DNA of 64,000 nucleotides from Granulosicoccus antarcticus IMCC3135 (GCF_002215215.1 NZ_CP018632.1:5824501-5888500), one strand, 5' to 3'; positions 28,431-38,539 are shown, counted from the first letter of the stretch. Translations and numbers: made by a program. The notes: a model not told the origin generated them from the letters alone.

Positions 28431-30872
28431 TCAGAACTCGTAGTTGACTGTCAATCGCGTATTCAATGCATCACCCTTGTAGGCAAAAGCACCACTGCGA
28501 TAGCTAGCCAGATAATAGTCTTTATCCGTCACATTACCCACATTCAGACGTACCGACAACTGCTTGTTGAACTCGTAACTGGAGAACACATCCAACACGG
28601 TATAAGCCGGAACCTTATAGGAATACTGACCAATATCAGTATTGTATCCTGCCGCAGAATCTGGCTGTCCGGCATAGGTCTCACTGGAATAAGTGACTGC
28701 ACCACCAATAACAACTTTAGGTGTGACCTCAACACGCAGCTGAGCGAAAGCACTTTTATCTGCAAAGTTACTTAGCACTCTACCGACAGAATCTTCATCG
28801 TATGATTTGAGAATCTCGGAATCCATCACACTGAACCCTGCCACGGCACTGACGGTCTCAGTGAGGTTACCTGCCAGAGAGAACTCAACGCCACGAATTC
28901 TGTTCTTGCCCGTATTCAGCGTACCTAAAGTCTCGTAGTCATCTTCACCGATGCTCTCCATGACATCACTCTTGGTCATCTGGAATACAGCGAACGTTGC
29001 CAGCAATTTGTCGTCGAACAAGTCCCACTTGGTGCCCAGCTCAAAGTTATGAGAGGTTTCAGGTTCGCTATTTCCAACCTGTGTGTTATCACCACACAAA
29101 CCACCATAACCACAGTTTCCACCCAAGTCAGATTCACCACCGTTGATATTGGAGGAGCTACTGAAATTGGCGTAAACATTTCCTTCTTCGGCGACTTTCA
29201 TGACTACACCCAGATGACCATTCCACAAAACGTCGTCATAGGCATATTTGGTTAATGTCGATTCGCCCGTTTCATTGTTAGTACTTTTCAGTGTATTGGT
29301 ATAGTCAAAACTATCCATTCTCACACCGAAGAAACCTGTCAATCGATCGGTGAAATCAATCGTATCCATAGCGGCCAGCGATACGGTTGAGATCTTGAAA
29401 TCCGAATCATAATCTCCACGCGTGATTTCACGGCCCATCAGGTTGTTCAGATCATCAACCAGATTTCCACTTGAGTCATACATGCAATAACCCGGACTAG
29501 CACCATTCCTGCCCGATGTCACACAATTACTTTCACCGGTGTTGTCAATACTGTAAACACCGTTCTTAACGTTGGTTTTGCTGAATTCTGCACTGAAGAC
29601 AAACTGATGCAACAGGCTACCGATATCTTTATCTGCAAACAGATTTATCTGATCAGCAAAATAATCTATTTCCTGCCATCCCTGATGCGTACTCAGGCTA
29701 ACATTGTCACCACCAGGTGCATCCGGATCAGTTTCATCAAGCACGGTACCGCGAGCTCCTGTCATGACGTAGCCATTTTCAGTGGTGCCGTAGCGAAGGG
29801 AGTTCTCTATACGAAGATCATCTGTAAATTCATAGTTCGCACGCACGGTGCCGGACTTCACGGTGGATGTCAGAAAATCCTGATTCTGTAGATAAACAGG
29901 TAAATTGTCGACGGGACCGCCGCCATCCGGGACAATATAGGTGCCCAGATCAGGCTTGTCATCCGCATCCAGATAGTAGACATCAGCCAGAACCGAGAAT
30001 CGATCGCCGGTGTCATAAATTCCTGACAATGCAAATCCGGTCCTATCTTCACTGGCAGGATCCCTGTCAGGAACATCCGATGTACCCAAAAGCACATTGG
30101 CACGAACCGCTACTTCTTCATTGATCTTCTGATTAGTATCAACCGTCAAACGTCCGTAAGAATCGCTACCGATACCACCTTGCAATTTGGTGAAATCATA
30201 ATCGGTACTGGCCTGTTTGGTTATGCTGTTAACAGCTCCACCTGTGGATCCACGGCCTGCAAAAGTCGAGCTGGGACCTTTGGTAATTTCCACCTGCTCT
30301 ACCGCGAAGCTTTCTCGAGTTGTCATGCCTGGATCATGCAGACTATCAACGAAGACATCACTGCGAGCTTCGTGACCACGGATAATATATCGGTCTCCAA
30401 AGGCATTGCCGTTTTCACCGGTACCCAACGTAATACCTGGCACTGATGAAAGCTGATCACGAAGATCTGTCTTGCCCGATTCCTGCAATTGGGTCTGAGT
30501 AAATACCTGAATGGTCTGAGGTGTTTCAGCCAGATCTTTCACATGTCGTGAGTCACCGGATATCTTGGCCTTGTATGGCGCACCATCTTCCGCATAGGGG
30601 TTTGTATCACTGGTTTTATCCTGGAGTTCCAGCTTTTCCAGCACCAGAGTTTCTTCAGTATCAGGCACCGGTTCCGCTTCAGGCACCTGACTCTGCGCCA
30701 TGGCTAAAGAAGTACACATGAGTGCAGAAACACCGACGGCCAAAGAGCGCCGGTTGAATGTCGAATTTTGCGGGATCTGCGAATATCCCAGTCGCACTGG
30801 CTTCCGGACTTCTCTACGTTCAATCTCAGAGCTTGCTCTGGATAACGCATGGCCTACAGCGGTCTTACTCAT
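28431..30872 (-). CDS. TonB-dependent siderophore receptor (Fiu/PiuA-like)
   Basis: An outer-membrane gated channel of 813 residues. The export signal is preceded by about 43 charged residues and ends SLAMA-Q near residue 59. A TonB box fits ETLVLEKLEL (about 74-83). The plug domain runs from about 100 to 220 with GDRYIIRGHEARSDVFVDSL and VEITKGPSSTFAGRGSTGG, close to the catecholate receptor Fiu. The barrel ends in a terminal Phe (TRLTVNYEF). Two Cys-containing loops (NCVTSGRNGASPGYC and GNCGYGGLCGDN) are probably extracellular. It lies directly after tonB B and before the FMN oxidase. Confidence 0.93.
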   Translation of the reverse strand: MSKTAVGHALSRASSEIERREVRKPVRLGYSQIPQNSTFNRRSLAVGVSALMCTSLAMAQSQVPEAEPVPDTEETLVLEKLELQDKTSDTNPYAEDGAPYKAKISGDSRHVKDLAETPQTIQVFTQTQLQESGKTDLRDQLSSVPGITLGTGENGNAFGDRYIIRGHEARSDVFVDSLHDPGMTTRESFAVEQVEITKGPSSTFAGRGSTGGAVNSITKQASTDYDFTKLQGGIGSDSYGRLTVDTNQKINEEVAVRANVLLGTSDVPDRDPASEDRTGFALSGIYDTGDRFSVLADVYYLDADDKPDLGTYIVPDGGGPVDNLPVYLQNQDFLTSTVKSGTVRANYEFTDDLRIENSLRYGTTENGYVMTGARGTVLDETDPDAPGGDNVSLSTHQGWQEIDYFADQINLFADKDIGSLLHQFVFSAEFSKTNVKNGVYSIDNTGESNCVTSGRNGASPGYCMYDSSGNLVDDLNNLMGREITRGDYDSDFKISTVSLAAMDTIDFTDRLTGFFGVRMDSFDYTNTLKSTNNETGESTLTKYAYDDVLWNGHLGVVMKVAEEGNVYANFSSSSNINGGESDLGGNCGYGGLCGDNTQVGNSEPETSHNFELGTKWDLFDDKLLATFAVFQMTKSDVMESIGEDDYETLGTLNTGKNRIRGVEFSLAGNLTETVSAVAGFSVMDSEILKSYDEDSVGRVLSNFADKSAFAQLRVEVTPKVVIGGAVTYSSETYAGQPDSAAGYNTDIGQYSYKVPAYTVLDVFSSYEFNKQLSVRLNVGNVTDKDYYLASYRSGAFAYKGDALNTRLTVNYEF

Positions 30873-30886
30873 CTTTCTTTCCGTGG

Positions 30887-31858
<972 letters not shown>

Positions 31859-31863
31859 AAGAT

Positions 31864-32262
31864 TCAGCTTCCTGACTTTTGCGTTATCAGACGAATACTC
31901 AGAACACCGGATGTACGCAGAGCATCCAGCAAAGCACCTAGCTCGTCGGCACGAACATCCTTATCAGCCTTTACCACCAGTTGTTCAGACTCGGCGCGTC
32001 CATCCACTTTTAGTACTTCCTGTAGGCGACTAATGGACACTGGATCACCATCGAGCAATATTTCATTACGTCGATTGATTTGCACGTCAACGATTGAAGG
32101 CGTGCTGCCATCGGCACTATCAGCGAGTGGCGGTTGAATATCACTGCCATCCTGCGGCTGTATCTGCCCGGCGACCATGAAAAAAATCAACAGCAAAAAT
32201 ACGATATTGATTAGCGGAATCAGATTGCTGTCGCCAGTTGCTTTACGTCGAGCAACCGGCAT
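31864..32262 (-). CDS. second ExbD paralogue with Asn in place of the motor Asp (cluster B)
   Basis: ExbD/TolR-family protein. I choose ATG at 32262 (132 aa), with AGGA eight bases before it; a GTG start at 32292 would add ten residues. The TM segment reads [20 protein letters not shown], so Asn19 (codon AAT) occupies the motor Asp site, just as in the cluster A paralogue but with a different codon. The periplasmic domain carries the usual ExbD pattern ([20 protein letters not shown]). It lies between the Asp-bearing exbD and tonB. Confidence 0.88.
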   Translation of the reverse strand: MPVARRKATGDSNLIPLINIVFLLLIFFMVAGQIQPQDGSDIQPPLADSADGSTPSIVDVQINRRNEILLDGDPVSISRLQEVLKVDGRAESEQLVVKADKDVRADELGALLDALRTSGVLSIRLITQKSGS

Positions 32263-32294
32263 GAGCTGTTCCTGATGTAAGAAATCAGCCACGA

Positions 32295-32702
32295 CTATCG
32301 TGCGTCCTGAGTGCTGGCCAACACATGTCCCAGAGTGACATTGGCAAGTCCTAGCTGGTTCAGACGTTCAATCGATTGCACCATGGTCTGTACATTTGCA
32401 TCCCCTACTGGCAGCACTGATAATGGCTTCAATGCATCGATTCGACTCAACAAATCTGTATCACTCAACACCTGGCTTCCAGAACCGAGACGCTGCACCA
32501 GGTCACCGTTTGCCATCAGCACCACGGATTGAGACTCCTGCGACGCCACACCTGATGAGGCAGGCGTATTGAATTCGAAGTAACCAAATCTATCGAATGA
32601 GGATGTCAGCATGAAGAACATCAACAGGATGAATACGACGTCGATCAATGCCGTGAGGCTGATGGGTCGACTGGAACGCCTGACAGTCAATCCAGCACTC
32701 AT
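32295..32702 (-). CDS. exbD: ExbD with catalytic Asp (cluster B)
   Basis: 135-residue stator subunit. The TM segment is SLTALIDVVFILLMFFMLTS with Asp21 at the proton-carrying position. The N-terminus VRRSSRPISLT closely resembles the cluster A Asp-ExbD (GRRAISLT), so the Asp forms pair with each other across clusters, as the Asn forms do. It overlaps exbB by four bases (ATGA). Confidence 0.93.
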   Translation of the reverse strand: MSAGLTVRRSSRPISLTALIDVVFILLMFFMLTSSFDRFGYFEFNTPASSGVASQESQSVVLMANGDLVQRLGSGSQVLSDTDLLSRIDALKPLSVLPVGDANVQTMVQSIERLNQLGLANVTLGHVLASTQDAR

Positions 32703-33460
32703 GACACAGCTCGAGCAGTACGCTGTAGTCGTGCGACTTGATGTTGCTCATTCGTTTTTTGCTGTACCAGCGCACTCAGAACATCAATATCGTTCTGTAG
32801 AGAGGCTGCCTGTACTTCTACCTTGCGCTCTAACCAGCTATGCGCAATGGATACCGGAATGGCGACGGCAAGACCCACGGCTGTCGTCAGCAGTGCCTGC
32901 CAGATGCCTCCAGACAAAATGGCTGGATTAACTTGCGCACCCGCACTCTCCATGGCTCGGAAGGCCTCGATCATGCCCAGGACCGTTCCAAAAAGACCAA
33001 GCAATGGGGCCAGCATTGCTATAACTTCCAGAATTCTCAAATGCGATTCCAGCTTGCCCAGGCACAACCGTGAACGGCGCATGGCTTCGTCACGTATTTC
33101 CGTGACCGAATACTTGTTCGTACTGATCATATGCAGCGCATGACTCAGCACCTGTGCACGTGGGTTTTTCTGGGCATTGACCAGAGTATTGGCTTCTACC
33201 GACTGACCTTCTGCAAGGTAGGCATAGGCTCTGTCCACGGATTTACCGGGGCGCTGACGCAAGGAGAACAACTGCCCGACTTTCACCAGAAAGACTGTCA
33301 AGGCCACCAGAGAAAAACACAGCAGTAACCAAACGACAGGACCGCCGGTAATCATCATGCTCACCAGATTGTCCAGAGTGCTGCTAACCGCCGTTTCCAG
33401 AGGTAAAACCTCAGTTATCACGTCTGCAGGAATGGATTCGGCGGCAGTTAACGTAGTCAA
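32699..33460 (-). CDS. exbB: ExbB-type proton channel subunit (cluster B)
   Basis: 253-residue inner-membrane stator subunit and first gene of the seven-gene iron operon. TM1 is GGPVVWLLLCFSLVALTVFL. The family core is LRILEVIAMLAPLLGLFGTV followed by LGMIEAFRAM, then TM3 GGIWQALLTTAVGLAVAIPV. It is closely similar to cluster A ExbB through TM2-TM3. The predicted start is TTG at 33460 with no strong ribosome binding site; an internal GTG some 16 codons later is an alternative. A promoter with overlapping Fur boxes lies at 33482-33530. Confidence 0.92.
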   Translation of the reverse strand: MTTLTAAESIPADVITEVLPLETAVSSTLDNLVSMMITGGPVVWLLLCFSLVALTVFLVKVGQLFSLRQRPGKSVDRAYAYLAEGQSVEANTLVNAQKNPRAQVLSHALHMISTNKYSVTEIRDEAMRRSRLCLGKLESHLRILEVIAMLAPLLGLFGTVLGMIEAFRAMESAGAQVNPAILSGGIWQALLTTAVGLAVAIPVSIAHSWLERKVEVQAASLQNDIDVLSALVQQKTNEQHQVARLQRTARAVS

Positions 33461-33481
33461 AATTTGCGCTCACATGTGACA

Positions 33482-33530
33482 GGTAATGATAACGATTCGC
33501 ATTCTAATTACTATCATTATTGTCTGTCAA
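33482..33530 (-). promoter_or_regulatory. iron-regulated promoter with two overlapping Fur boxes
   Basis: On the minus strand, TTGACA (33525-33530) and TAGAAT (33501-33506) are 18 bases apart, a good sigma-70 match. One Fur-like 19-mer (33503-33521, containing AATGATAGTAATTA) fills the spacer. A second (33482-33503, containing AATGATAACGATTCGCATT read on plus) covers the -10 and start region. Each matches the Fur consensus at about 14 of 19 positions. Iron-repressed expression of the downstream exbB-to-piuC operon is expected. Confidence 0.75.
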
Positions 33531-34008
33531 TCGATTCACGAACTTACCTGTGAAATAGTTCCGCCTCAATCTTGTGCATAAAACTCATCAATCTTTCCGA
33601 TAAGCGATAAAATATCGATTTTTCAATCGAAGTGATGCCTAATTCTGGCCCTCTAGAACGGTGAAACGCACGTCCTCATCGGTTTTGCACCGGATATATA
33701 TGCGATAGGCACGACAAGCGCTGCACCAATCACTGGCACAGAGAGCTGAAGATTTTTGAGAGGGGGCGATCATCGCCGACTGCCCAGAGCAGGCTCAGGT
33801 TCTGGATGGCGCGCTAACAGTTGCCATGCGGTCTTGACAAGACGAATCGGGGTAGCGGATAGATCGAGGCGCTATGTCATTCGCGCCGATTATCCCTGGG
33901 CTCTATCAAGAACAACAGTCTGGCACTTGATGCCAAAGTGCCAGATCAAACAGCCAGGGCCTTCAGCTTGCGCACTCTACTCCCTGAGTGCGCCAAGCCG
34001 GTTTTGCC
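33531..34008. other. intergenic region with two tandem hairpins downstream of dctM
   Basis: A 478-base gap with no convincing gene. Toward dctM there are two perfect inverted repeats: TCTGGCACTT/AAGTGCCAGA (33919-33928 with 33936-33945) and GCGCACTC/GAGTGCGC (33970-33977 with 33986-33993). They lie 15-90 bases after the dctM stop and probably end that operon. The rest is plain sequence. Confidence 0.55.
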
Positions 34009-35637
34009 TTACAGGAAGATCGTTACGATTGAAGGCCATATGAGCAAGACGCTCAACGCCAGTAACTGAAGTCCGATAAAAGGCAGGAATCCACGGAAAA
34101 TATCGGTCAACGAGATATGTGGAGGTGCCACGGATTTGAGATAGAAAGCAGCCCCGCCAAACGGTGGTGATAGAAAGCTGACCTGCATGTTCATACAGAA
34201 CAGAACACCAAACCATATTGAGACCTGCGAAGGATCAAGTTGCCCGATAAAACCGATTTCCTCGATGGGCATGGCTTTAACGATAGGCAGGAATACAGGG
34301 ATGATCAACAGTACGATACCCACCCAATCCATGAATGCGCCCATGAACAGCAAAATCAGCATCATCGTCAGCAGCACCCCGAAGGTAGGCATATTGGCAC
34401 CAACGATAAGTTCTGCAATATAGGTTGGACCACCCGCCAGCGTATAGGCGCCAGACAAGGCAGCAGCGCCTATCGTGACCCAGATGATGGTACCGGTGGA
34501 GCGCAAGGTGCGCATCAGGCTATCCCAGAGAAGCCTGAAAGAGGCTTCACCCCGTAGTAGCGCAATGACCAGAACCGCCAATGCTCCCATACCAGCAGCT
34601 TCGGTAATACCAGTGACACCACCATAGATGGAACCGAGAACTATGCCGATAATGGTCACCGGAGCAATCAGACCCTTGCCATGCTGCCAGCCTTTGCTAG
34701 CGCGCTCGCGACCAGACACGAAGAAGATCAAACCCAGGCCCACCGCGACAACACCCGCAATGTAAGGAATGTGATAACTCATTCCTAGCCACAACGGGCC
34801 ATCGTCGACAGAGACTTCTGCGTTGGTACCCAGAAGCGTATACAGAACAACGCGCAGCAGCAGCAAACTGGCCAACCCGGTCACAACGACAGCGAGAAAA
34901 GCCAGGAACATATTCCGCTTTTCACTACCCTCTGGGTCATCCGGACCAGGATCTGGCAAAGGTGCCAATGAAGGATTGATCCGTGTTCGAGTGACGATGT
35001 AGATGATGATGAAACTTGCCAGCATGAAGCCTGGTAGAAATGCACCGGTGAACAGCGCCTTGATTGATGTCTCGGTAATCAGTCCGTAGATGATGAGAAC
35101 AATCGAAGGGGGGATCATTGTGCCCAGAGAGCCAGAGGCGCAGATGGTACCGATCGCCAGGTTCTGGTCGTAGCCCAATCTCAGCATCTGAGGTAAGGCA
35201 ATCAGACCAAGCAGTACGATTTCCCCACCGATGATGCCGGACATGGCGGCAAGTAGAACAGCCATGACAGAGGTGACGATCGCGATTCCACCGCGTACAC
35301 GGCTAAGCCAGAAATCCAGCGAGTCATACATGGACTTGGCAACACCGGATCGCTCCAGTAATGAGGCCATGAAAATGAAGAGTGGCACTGAAATAAGCAC
35401 GTATTCGGTTAGAAGATCAAAGATCTTCTGCGCAAGAATATAGAGCGGCCCCGTCCCCGGTCGGCTAGTCAGCAAACCTTCTCCAAAACTGAACGGGTCT
35501 GTCAGCAATGTCGGTTCGAACTTCATGATCATGACTAGCAGTGCGAGCACTGCCGATGCCAGACCCAGAGGCATGCCAATTGCCAGGAATATCAACATTC
35601 CGACAACCAGCACTAATGAAATGGTTCCGACATCCAT
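34009..35637 (-). CDS. dctM: TRAP transporter large permease (DctM type)
   Basis: The 12-TM-type, 542-residue membrane subunit that couples sodium flow to solute uptake. Typical features are the N-terminal VLVVGMLIFLAIGMPLGLAS, the conserved SGSLGTMIPPSIVLIIYGLI around residue 170, and a C-terminal hydrophobic half. An insert of about 100 residues between the halves (TRINPSLAPLPDPGPDDPE and on) makes it longer than the common 425 aa form. ATG start overlapping the dctQ stop by one base (ATGA). Two hairpins follow the gene. Confidence 0.93.
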   Translation of the reverse strand: MDVGTISLVLVVGMLIFLAIGMPLGLASAVLALLVMIMKFEPTLLTDPFSFGEGLLTSRPGTGPLYILAQKIFDLLTEYVLISVPLFIFMASLLERSGVAKSMYDSLDFWLSRVRGGIAIVTSVMAVLLAAMSGIIGGEIVLLGLIALPQMLRLGYDQNLAIGTICASGSLGTMIPPSIVLIIYGLITETSIKALFTGAFLPGFMLASFIIIYIVTRTRINPSLAPLPDPGPDDPEGSEKRNMFLAFLAVVVTGLASLLLLRVVLYTLLGTNAEVSVDDGPLWLGMSYHIPYIAGVVAVGLGLIFFVSGRERASKGWQHGKGLIAPVTIIGIVLGSIYGGVTGITEAAGMGALAVLVIALLRGEASFRLLWDSLMRTLRSTGTIIWVTIGAAALSGAYTLAGGPTYIAELIVGANMPTFGVLLTMMLILLFMGAFMDWVGIVLLIIPVFLPIVKAMPIEEIGFIGQLDPSQVSIWFGVLFCMNMQVSFLSPPFGGAAFYLKSVAPPHISLTDIFRGFLPFIGLQLLALSVLLIWPSIVTIFL

Positions 35638-36485
35638 CAGACTTTACCTACGCTGCGTTTGATTGCTTCAATTTCCTGCTCATCAATATCGGCCAGTCCA
35701 CCCCGTTCTTCGGCGGTCAGATTCCAGTCAGAGATGAGGTTGACGGCCGCCTGTATGGCGATCAATGCGACCATGATGAGAATCATCGGTTGAATGGTTG
35801 CGGGTATCGGGGGATCAAAGGCGGTGCCAAACATTTCCCACTTGTAGAACTTGGTATAAAACACTTGCTTGTAACTGCCGAATATCAGGAAGAAAGCAAA
35901 AAACCAGATAAAGGCAACTGAAATCATGTCGAACAGATGCTGCATCCAGCGAGGCACCGCATCATAGAGTAGAAATATTCTGATATGACAACGCTGCTGC
36001 ATGGCATAGAGACCCGAGAGCAGGAATACATAGCCTGCAATCCACAAGGTCAGCTCGTTTGCCCAGAGCGTCGGCGCTTCAAAAACATAGCGAAGAAACA
36101 CTTCGTACAACATGACGCAGGTCAGCGACAGAATAAGAATCATCGTCACTCGACCGATAAACAGGGAAAATCTATCGATGGGACGCCAGTGCTCGTATTC
36201 CATCCCGGCGCAGCGAACATTGCGCGCACCCAGAATCAACAGAATGGGAACCAGCACAAGTGCCGCCCAATCAAGAGCATCGGCATAACCGCCGAACAAA
36301 CCTGGCATATCGGGTGTCACATCCTTGCGATGATGTAGCTCACCCATTTGCTGCACAAGACTGTCACTGGCAGGTGGTAGAAAGTCCAGAATAAACGCTG
36401 GCGTATGCCAAGTCGCCCAACCTGCACAAACAACGAAGGCGAATGGAATCACCCACTCCAGAAAACTGCCACTATCATCGTCCAT
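35637..36485 (-). CDS. dctQ: TRAP transporter small permease (DctQ type)
   Basis: The small membrane subunit that scaffolds DctM. It has 282 residues, longer than the usual 160-200 because of an extra N-terminal TM and loop (FLEWVIPFAFVVCAGWATWH, then a stretch to about residue 90). The core carries the family signature around YVFEAPTLWANELTLWIAGY. ATG start, translationally coupled to dctM. A terminator-like element separates it from dctP upstream. Confidence 0.87.
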   Translation of the reverse strand: MDDDSGSFLEWVIPFAFVVCAGWATWHTPAFILDFLPPASDSLVQQMGELHHRKDVTPDMPGLFGGYADALDWAALVLVPILLILGARNVRCAGMEYEHWRPIDRFSLFIGRVTMILILSLTCVMLYEVFLRYVFEAPTLWANELTLWIAGYVFLLSGLYAMQQRCHIRIFLLYDAVPRWMQHLFDMISVAFIWFFAFFLIFGSYKQVFYTKFYKWEMFGTAFDPPIPATIQPMILIMVALIAIQAAVNLISDWNLTAEERGGLADIDEQEIEAIKRSVGKV

Positions 36486-36533
36486 ATATAACGTCCAGGT
36501 TCATTGCTATCCGGTAGATCATCATCGATGAAT

Positions 36534-36566
36534 AAAAAAGTGACAGGCCCTTTCAGGCACTGCCAC
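36534..36566 (-). terminator. attenuator-like terminator between dctP and dctQ
   Basis: On the minus strand, GTGGCAG pairs with CTGTCAC (one G-T pair), with an inner GCC/GGC helix, and is followed by six T residues (plus-strand A run 36534-36539). It lies 34 bases after the dctP stop and 49 before the dctQ start. Partial read-through would give more binding protein than membrane subunits. Confidence 0.65.
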
Positions 36567-36599
36567 CATTGTTCTAAACAATAACGGGGGAGTTCCCTG

Positions 36600-37634
36600 T
36601 TATTCCATTGCACCCAAGTCCCGCAGGAAAGCCATATGACTTTCAAGCAGCTTCTTGGACTCAGGCGTAGTTGCAAATTCTACCCATGCCTTTTGCACAG
36701 CGCCACGGTAAACAGCCAGATCTTCATCCGACCAAGTAGAAAGCGTCACACCTTTTTCTGCCAGAACTTTAGCAGTTTCGGCATTCTTCACTTCATTCAA
36801 GGTGGCGTTCTTAAGAGCCAGAGCCTGCATACCTACTTTCATGATGGCTTTGTGATGTGCTGGCATTTCGTCCCAGATGTCCTTACGGCAAGCCAGGTGA
36901 TCGGCTGGCATGGAATGAAAGCCGGGGTAGTTTGTAAACTCGGCAATGTCATAAAGACCCAAGCCAACATTGTTAGTCAGGTTGGCTGCATCAGCACCAT
37001 CGATAATGCCGGATTCAAGTGCCGTGAAAATTTCGTTGAAATCCATCACGATAGGTGAAGCACCCAGGTTCTTGAATACCAGAGTTTCCATACCTGGAGG
37101 CGAACGGAATTTCCAGTTCTTGAGATCTTCTACACCACGAATCGGCTTGGTAGAAGCCAGAGATTCCTGACCCGGTATCCACCAACCGACAAATTCCATC
37201 TCATGGGCATTGTAGAGCTCATTGATCTGGTTGTAGCCATCAGCATGAAGCAACCAGGCCATCTGCTGGTAAGGGTTGGAATAACCACCCATCAAATCAC
37301 CAGTAAACTGGAAAGCCGGGTTCTTGCCGGTCTGATAAGCACCACCTGTCATATCGCAATCCAGGATACCCGTGGCAGCGGCGTCAAATGTCTCAGCCGA
37401 CTTTACGACAGCAGAAGAGTAGAACATCTCAATCTTTATCTCGCCATTGGACATCGCAGTCACATCTTCGATGAATTCGGCGGCCAGTTCACCCGAGAGA
37501 GTTTCTGGCGAGAAATGAGTCTGGATACGTAACTTGGTGTCTTCTGCGCTTGCAGTGCCAGATGCCAGTGTCAGTGCCAATGTGGCAACACTGGATGCAG
37601 CTATTGTGGTGACACCTTTAAAATTCTTAAGCAT
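36600..37634 (-). CDS. dctP: TRAP transporter substrate-binding protein (DctP type)
   Basis: A periplasmic solute-capturing protein, 344 residues from ATG at 37634. That start has a perfect AGGAGA five bases before it, so I prefer it to the GTG at 37646. The signal peptide is GVTTIAASSVATLALTLASG with a cut near TASA-E. The family core has WKFRSPPGMETLVFKNLGAS, with the Arg that usually binds the substrate carboxylate, followed by MDFNEIFTALESGIIDGADA. The ligand is probably an organic acid but cannot be named. First gene of dctP-dctQ-dctM. Confidence 0.93.
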   Translation of the reverse strand: MLKNFKGVTTIAASSVATLALTLASGTASAEDTKLRIQTHFSPETLSGELAAEFIEDVTAMSNGEIKIEMFYSSAVVKSAETFDAAATGILDCDMTGGAYQTGKNPAFQFTGDLMGGYSNPYQQMAWLLHADGYNQINELYNAHEMEFVGWWIPGQESLASTKPIRGVEDLKNWKFRSPPGMETLVFKNLGASPIVMDFNEIFTALESGIIDGADAANLTNNVGLGLYDIAEFTNYPGFHSMPADHLACRKDIWDEMPAHHKAIMKVGMQALALKNATLNEVKNAETAKVLAEKGVTLSTWSDEDLAVYRGAVQKAWVEFATTPESKKLLESHMAFLRDLGAME

Positions 37635-37772
37635 GTTTCTCCTCACTATTAAAATGAAATATTCAGAACCCGAACAACTTCAGTCAAGCCTGATTCGTAC
37701 TTAGCCTCACGACTAAACTTACTTAAAACCAAGGGCTGCGCCATTGGCGTAATAAACTTTTTTGGCATTTCC

Positions 37773-38513
37773 TCATGAAGCAAGTGCCGTGGATGCCTTG
37801 ATGCGGCTGCTGGCATCTTCAATCAGAAACGCCATCTTCAAACTCGCATCAACTTCATTTCCAGCGGCTATCGCATCATGAACATCTCGATGGAACGAGA
37901 CTATTCTGCGATTGTTGCCCACGTCCGGATTGTGCAATCGGATGATCGATAACAACGATGAATAGATGATTCCAGACAAGGCAAACAGGTACTCGTTATG
38001 CGCTGCACGTAAAACAGCGCGATGAAATCTGGCATCAGCTTTCAGAAACAACTCCATATTGGCAACATCCGCAGACATGGCTTCCAACGCACTCAGAATC
38101 TCAGCAATGTCAGACGCTGTTGCCCGCTTTGCGGCCCAGGCCGCAGCTTGCGGTTCGAACAACTGTCGTATCTCCATCAACTGCAAGAGCATGGTTGGAT
38201 CAGCCTGAGCTGAGAGTTGCCAGGCAAGCACATCAAGATCAAATAGCGCCCACTGCTCTCTTGGCTTGACTCGAGTACCAATGCCACGGCGCACCTCCAG
38301 AAGACCCTTACCGACAAGCACCTTTACCGCATCACGCACAACCGTTCTGCTGACCCCGTACCGACTGACCAAAGCGGACTCGTCTTCGATCAGGCTGCCC
38401 GGCGCATAGTGCCCTGTCGCTATGCATCGACCAATCTGGTGAGCAAGCTCAGATCCCATGCTTCGTGCTAGTACAGATACTGCCGTCAAGTCCTTGAAAG
38501 ACATTTCATCCAT
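37773..38513 (-). CDS. FadR-type GntR-family regulator
   Basis: A metabolite-sensing transcription factor of 246 residues. The winged helix spans about residues 15-85 (PGSLIEDESALVSRYGVSRT, VVRDAVKVLVGKGLLEVRRG). The C-terminal FCD helical domain spans about 100-240 with metal-type residues in ADARFHRAVLRAAHNE and VSFHRDVHDAI. It lies directly upstream of the TRAP genes on the same strand, so it probably controls uptake of the transported acid. A palindrome at 38525-38539 is a candidate operator. Confidence 0.88.
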   Translation of the reverse strand: MDEMSFKDLTAVSVLARSMGSELAHQIGRCIATGHYAPGSLIEDESALVSRYGVSRTVVRDAVKVLVGKGLLEVRRGIGTRVKPREQWALFDLDVLAWQLSAQADPTMLLQLMEIRQLFEPQAAAWAAKRATASDIAEILSALEAMSADVANMELFLKADARFHRAVLRAAHNEYLFALSGIIYSSLLSIIRLHNPDVGNNRRIVSFHRDVHDAIAAGNEVDASLKMAFLIEDASSRIKASTALAS

Positions 38514-38524
38514 GCAGCGGATTT

Positions 38525-38539
38525 AAACATATTATGTTT
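38525..38539. promoter_or_regulatory. candidate operator of the FadR-type regulator
   Basis: The palindrome AAACAT-ATT-ATGTTT lies 12 bases upstream of the regulator ATG, and a further half-site AAACAT follows about 10 bases on. Position and symmetry suggest self-regulation. It does not match the usual TGGT-ACCA form of FadR-family sites. Confidence 0.35.
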
